From CAZHFW01 sp964531675 (GTDB lineage: Bacteria; Planctomycetota; Phycisphaerae; Phycisphaerales; UBA1924), in contig CAZHFW010000009.1 of assembly GCA_964531675.1 (NCBI GenBank), forward strand, positions 1-64,000: DNA of 64,000 nt, read 5' to 3'. The notes beneath the pieces were generated by a model. That model was not told the origin of the DNA. It worked only from the letters and a program-made list of their open reading frames with translations, and ran no database searches. This document shows positions 62,052-64,000 of this stretch, one piece after another. Both the position numbers and the translations under genes were made by a program. Numbering within the stretch: the first letter of the stretch is position 1; every line of letters starts with the position of its first letter.

Positions 62052-62831
62052 TCACTTCAGCTCCACACTCCAGTACGCATGATCCAGGAACGCCTTCCAG
62101 GACGCGTACTTCTCGTGGCCGAGCCTGAGCGAGATCAGCGGGTTGCGCTTGGGGCGCTCGGGCTTGCGGATGAGCTTCATGCTGGCCTGTTCGGGCGTGC
62201 GGCCACCCTTGCGGGCGTTGCACTTGATGCAGGCGCACACGAGGTTGTCCCATGAATCGCCGCCGCCGTGGGCGCGGGGCTTCACGTGGTCGATCGACAG
62301 GTCCGCGGTCGAGAAGTGCCGCCCGCAATACTGGCACATGTTGCGGTCGCGTGCGAACAGGTTGCGGCGGTTGAGCTTCACCGTCTGCTCGGGGAGGCGG
62401 TCGTAGCCCAGAAGGCGGATGATCCGCGGCACCGCGATGTCGAAGCGCACGCACTTCACCCAGTCGTGCTTCTCAGGCTCGAACTGTTTCTGGAGCTCGG
62501 AGATCTGCGCCCAGGACTCGAAGTCGTAGGTTGCAAACGAGCGGGGCGTGCCGTCGGCGTTGCCCGCGTCTTCGACGTGGATGATCTCCGCGATCTCGCG
62601 GGCCAGGAGCACGAAGGCCCGCTTGGCGCTGACGACGCGGACCGCAAGGTAGTTCTTGTTGAGGACCAGAACCTTGGAGTTCAGCCCATCGCCCGGGTGC
62701 ATGGCCAGAGCGCCGCCCACGAGGGCTGCGGCCATGTCGTCATCGGGTTCATCCCAGTCGGGTTGATAGCCGTTCGGCATCGATTTCTCGTGCCCCGGCT
62801 GGCGATCGTGATGGTGGAGCCTCTTGTCCAT
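62052..62831 (-). CDS. HNH endonuclease
   Basis: The 259-residue protein has a central HNH domain with zinc knuckles: CQYCGRHFSTADLSIDHVKP then GGGDSWDNLVCACIKCNARK. The HNH core His and Asn are visible. The N-terminal LNKNYLAVRVVSAKRAFVLL and VRFDIAVPRIIRLLGYDRLP are shared by a broadly conserved stand-alone HNH family common in planctomycetes, actinobacteria and cyanobacteria. The first ATG at 62831 and one at 62780 are both possible. The 222 bp upstream hold no gene; a weak TATTTG/TACAAAT patch near 62900 may be its promoter. Confidence 0.88.
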   Translation of the reverse strand: MDKRLHHHDRQPGHEKSMPNGYQPDWDEPDDDMAAALVGGALAMHPGDGLNSKVLVLNKNYLAVRVVSAKRAFVLLAREIAEIIHVEDAGNADGTPRSFATYDFESWAQISELQKQFEPEKHDWVKCVRFDIAVPRIIRLLGYDRLPEQTVKLNRRNLFARDRNMCQYCGRHFSTADLSIDHVKPRAHGGGDSWDNLVCACIKCNARKGGRTPEQASMKLIRKPERPKRNPLISLRLGHEKYASWKAFLDHAYWSVELK

Positions 62832-63053
62832 GGCTCAAACACGCGATCTCGATGCAGCGATCCCGTACCCGTCGGGAGGGATCGGTCACTCCGGAAGGTA
62901 TTTGTAGTGGCTTTTCCACCTGATATCAACACCCACGCCAAATCAGGCGGTCCGGGGGGCCTGGGAGGGCTCGGGAGCGTGGCTATGCGGACCTGCACCC
63001 CGGCCGTCCACAGGCGTGCGCGCGCTGGGTGGCGGTCGGAGCCGGCCAGCGGT

Positions 63054-63572
63054 TCACACGCCGGGCTTGATGGTCGAGAGGTCGATCTGGCCGTCTTCGG
63101 AGAATCCGACGGTGGGGCGGCGGAGGTCGTTGTCGAAGAGCACTTCCGCGAAGGACCCCGGGGTCTGGTAGACGAGGGTTCCGGTGACGCGGTACGACGC
63201 GGTCCCGCCGGGGGCCGCCTGGCCCGCGGGCAGCGCGATGACTGCCGGGAGGCTGACGATCTGGGTGCCGAAGCGGCGCAGCGTCGCCTCGGGGGAGCGG
63301 TACCCGCTGAACACCCGGCGCTGGTCGACGTACACGTCATAGCGAACCTCACGCAGAGGCAGGGCCTCTTCGTTGGGGTTGTCCGCTTCGATCGTGAACT
63401 TCATCACCACGCCCGCGTCCGACCGCTCGGTGACCGCGGCGTCCGTCACGCGGAGCTTGGGGGCGGCGTACGAGTGCCCGCCGCAACCCGTGAGCGTGAC
63501 CAGCGTCAGGCCGAAGGCCACGCCGATGCCGAGGGTTCGGGAGGGAAGGTGCCGGGAGGGGGTGGAACGCAT
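63054..63572 (-). CDS. LEA14-like (WHy domain) lipoprotein
   Basis: The 172-residue protein has a signal peptide with lipobox LVTLTGCGG. A beta domain follows: PKLRVTDAAVTERSDAGVVM, FTIEADNPNEEALPLREVRY and DVYVDQRRVFSGYRSPEATL. NPNxxxLPLxxVxYxVxVxxxxV is the pattern of late-embryogenesis-abundant type 2/WHy proteins. Bacterial members are exported and of unknown function, perhaps stress-related. The same-strand neighbour upstream is a membrane protein 25 bp away. Confidence 0.8.
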   Translation of the reverse strand: MRSTPSRHLPSRTLGIGVAFGLTLVTLTGCGGHSYAAPKLRVTDAAVTERSDAGVVMKFTIEADNPNEEALPLREVRYDVYVDQRRVFSGYRSPEATLRRFGTQIVSLPAVIALPAGQAAPGGTASYRVTGTLVYQTPGSFAEVLFDNDLRRPTVGFSEDGQIDLSTIKPGV

Positions 63573-63597
63573 CGGTCCAGTGTACCCCGGCTCAGGC

Positions 63598-64000
63598 TCA
63601 GTTGTTGAGCGTGATCCACGAGGGGTCCCCGCTGGAAACGAGGGTCGAAACCTCGGGGGACATGTCCGCGACCGCGTGGTTGTAGTGCGTCCAGTGGATC
63701 GTCAGGGCGACCAGCATGGAGAAACAGCACCAGGCGCCGAGCTCCCCGCCCCGGGTCTTGCGGAGGCGGAAGATGATGAACATGCCAAGCCCGAGGGTCA
63801 GGACCTTCCAGGCCGCCAGCGCGCCGGGGCATCCATAGGAGATGACCAGCCTGGCCAGCGGGTTGACCTCATCCATCCCCACCGAGCGGAGATAGGCCAG
63901 GGTCATGTACAGGTCCCCCATGCTCATCGCGATGGTGGCGGCGATCAGCCAGAGGACGCGGATATGGCGGGTTGAGCGCAGGGTGTTCCGGAAGGCGCCG
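63598..64000 (-). CDS. DUF5658-like membrane protein (partial, 5' end beyond window)
   Basis: The frame is open to the right edge of the window, so the true start may lie outside. In 133 visible residues there are about four transmembrane helices, with IRVLWLIAATIAMSMGDLYM, then YLRSVGMDEVNPLARLVISY and ALAAWKVLTLGLGMFIIFRL. The helix-loop with E-x-NP and a following Lys in the third helix resembles DUF5658. An internal ATG at 63927 could be the start but would cut the first helix. Confidence 0.55.
   Translation of the reverse strand, partial: GAFRNTLRSTRHIRVLWLIAATIAMSMGDLYMTLAYLRSVGMDEVNPLARLVISYGCPGALAAWKVLTLGLGMFIIFRLRKTRGGELGAWCCFSMLVALTIHWTHYNHAVADMSPEVSTLVSSGDPSWITLNN

Overview
The window is a 64 kb stretch of GC-rich bacterial chromosome, densely packed with about 56 protein genes. 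I saw no rRNA, tRNA, CRISPR array, insertion sequence or prophage. Several traits point to a planctomycete, most likely of class Phycisphaerae. There is an exported HAF-repeat protein ending in a PTPG-hydrophobic-RRRR sorting tail. Zinc-ribbon membrane proteins carry the pattern CxxCGYxLxGL. An ECF sigma factor is paired with a membrane protein that has a pseudopilin-like ectodomain, and many exported TPR or Ala-rich proteins have no clear family. This placement is an inference from family content; no marker gene settles it.

Layout. 1-4243: end of an MFS exporter, an MhqO/MhqD-like dioxygenase-hydrolase pair, and an SPFH-GYF/zinc-ribbon pair. 4337-9735: a probable L-fucose module (sugar-binding lipoprotein, permease, bifunctional fucokinase/GDP-fucose pyrophosphorylase and a divergent DUF718 mutarotase) with no ATPase gene. 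9764-14300: purD, a DUF4340 protein, a class I glutamine-amidotransferase-like hydrolase and an AT-richer gene with a cyclase-like pattern. 14309-18001: methyl-cycle genes metF, ahcY and an ArsR-methyltransferase regulator with a palindrome over its own start codon. 18108-31328: TPR lipoprotein, LigD-phosphoesterase-like protein, asnB, DUF4139 protein, FAD/Fe-S dehydrogenase, CDGSH protein, MoxR ATPase, minimal zincin and SppA. 31400-35487: HTH protein, HAF-repeat surface protein, frr and pyrH.

35751-44548 holds five genes whose stop and start codons overlap by 4 bp at every junction. They encode a membrane-anchored VWA protein followed by four exported or membrane-anchored helical-repeat proteins, and form the best candidate here for an undescribed machine. 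45120-50017 holds two separate ECF sigma factor loci with unusual membrane partners. 50215-61912 is a co-directional run: rpmI-rplT, site-2 protease, archaeal-type phosphoglycerate mutase, galK, nucleotide-sugar dehydrogenase, BtpA-like protein, M48 and M20 peptidases and a class III aminotransferase. The window ends with an HNH endonuclease, a LEA14-like lipoprotein and a truncated membrane protein.

Together the genes cover sugar activation (FKP, GalK, nucleotide-sugar dehydrogenase), methyl-cycle recycling, translation (L35, L20, RRF) and envelope processes. No stretch longer than about 265 bases lacks a gene. Starts were chosen from ribosome-binding sites, overlaps and family length. GTG and TTG starts are common.
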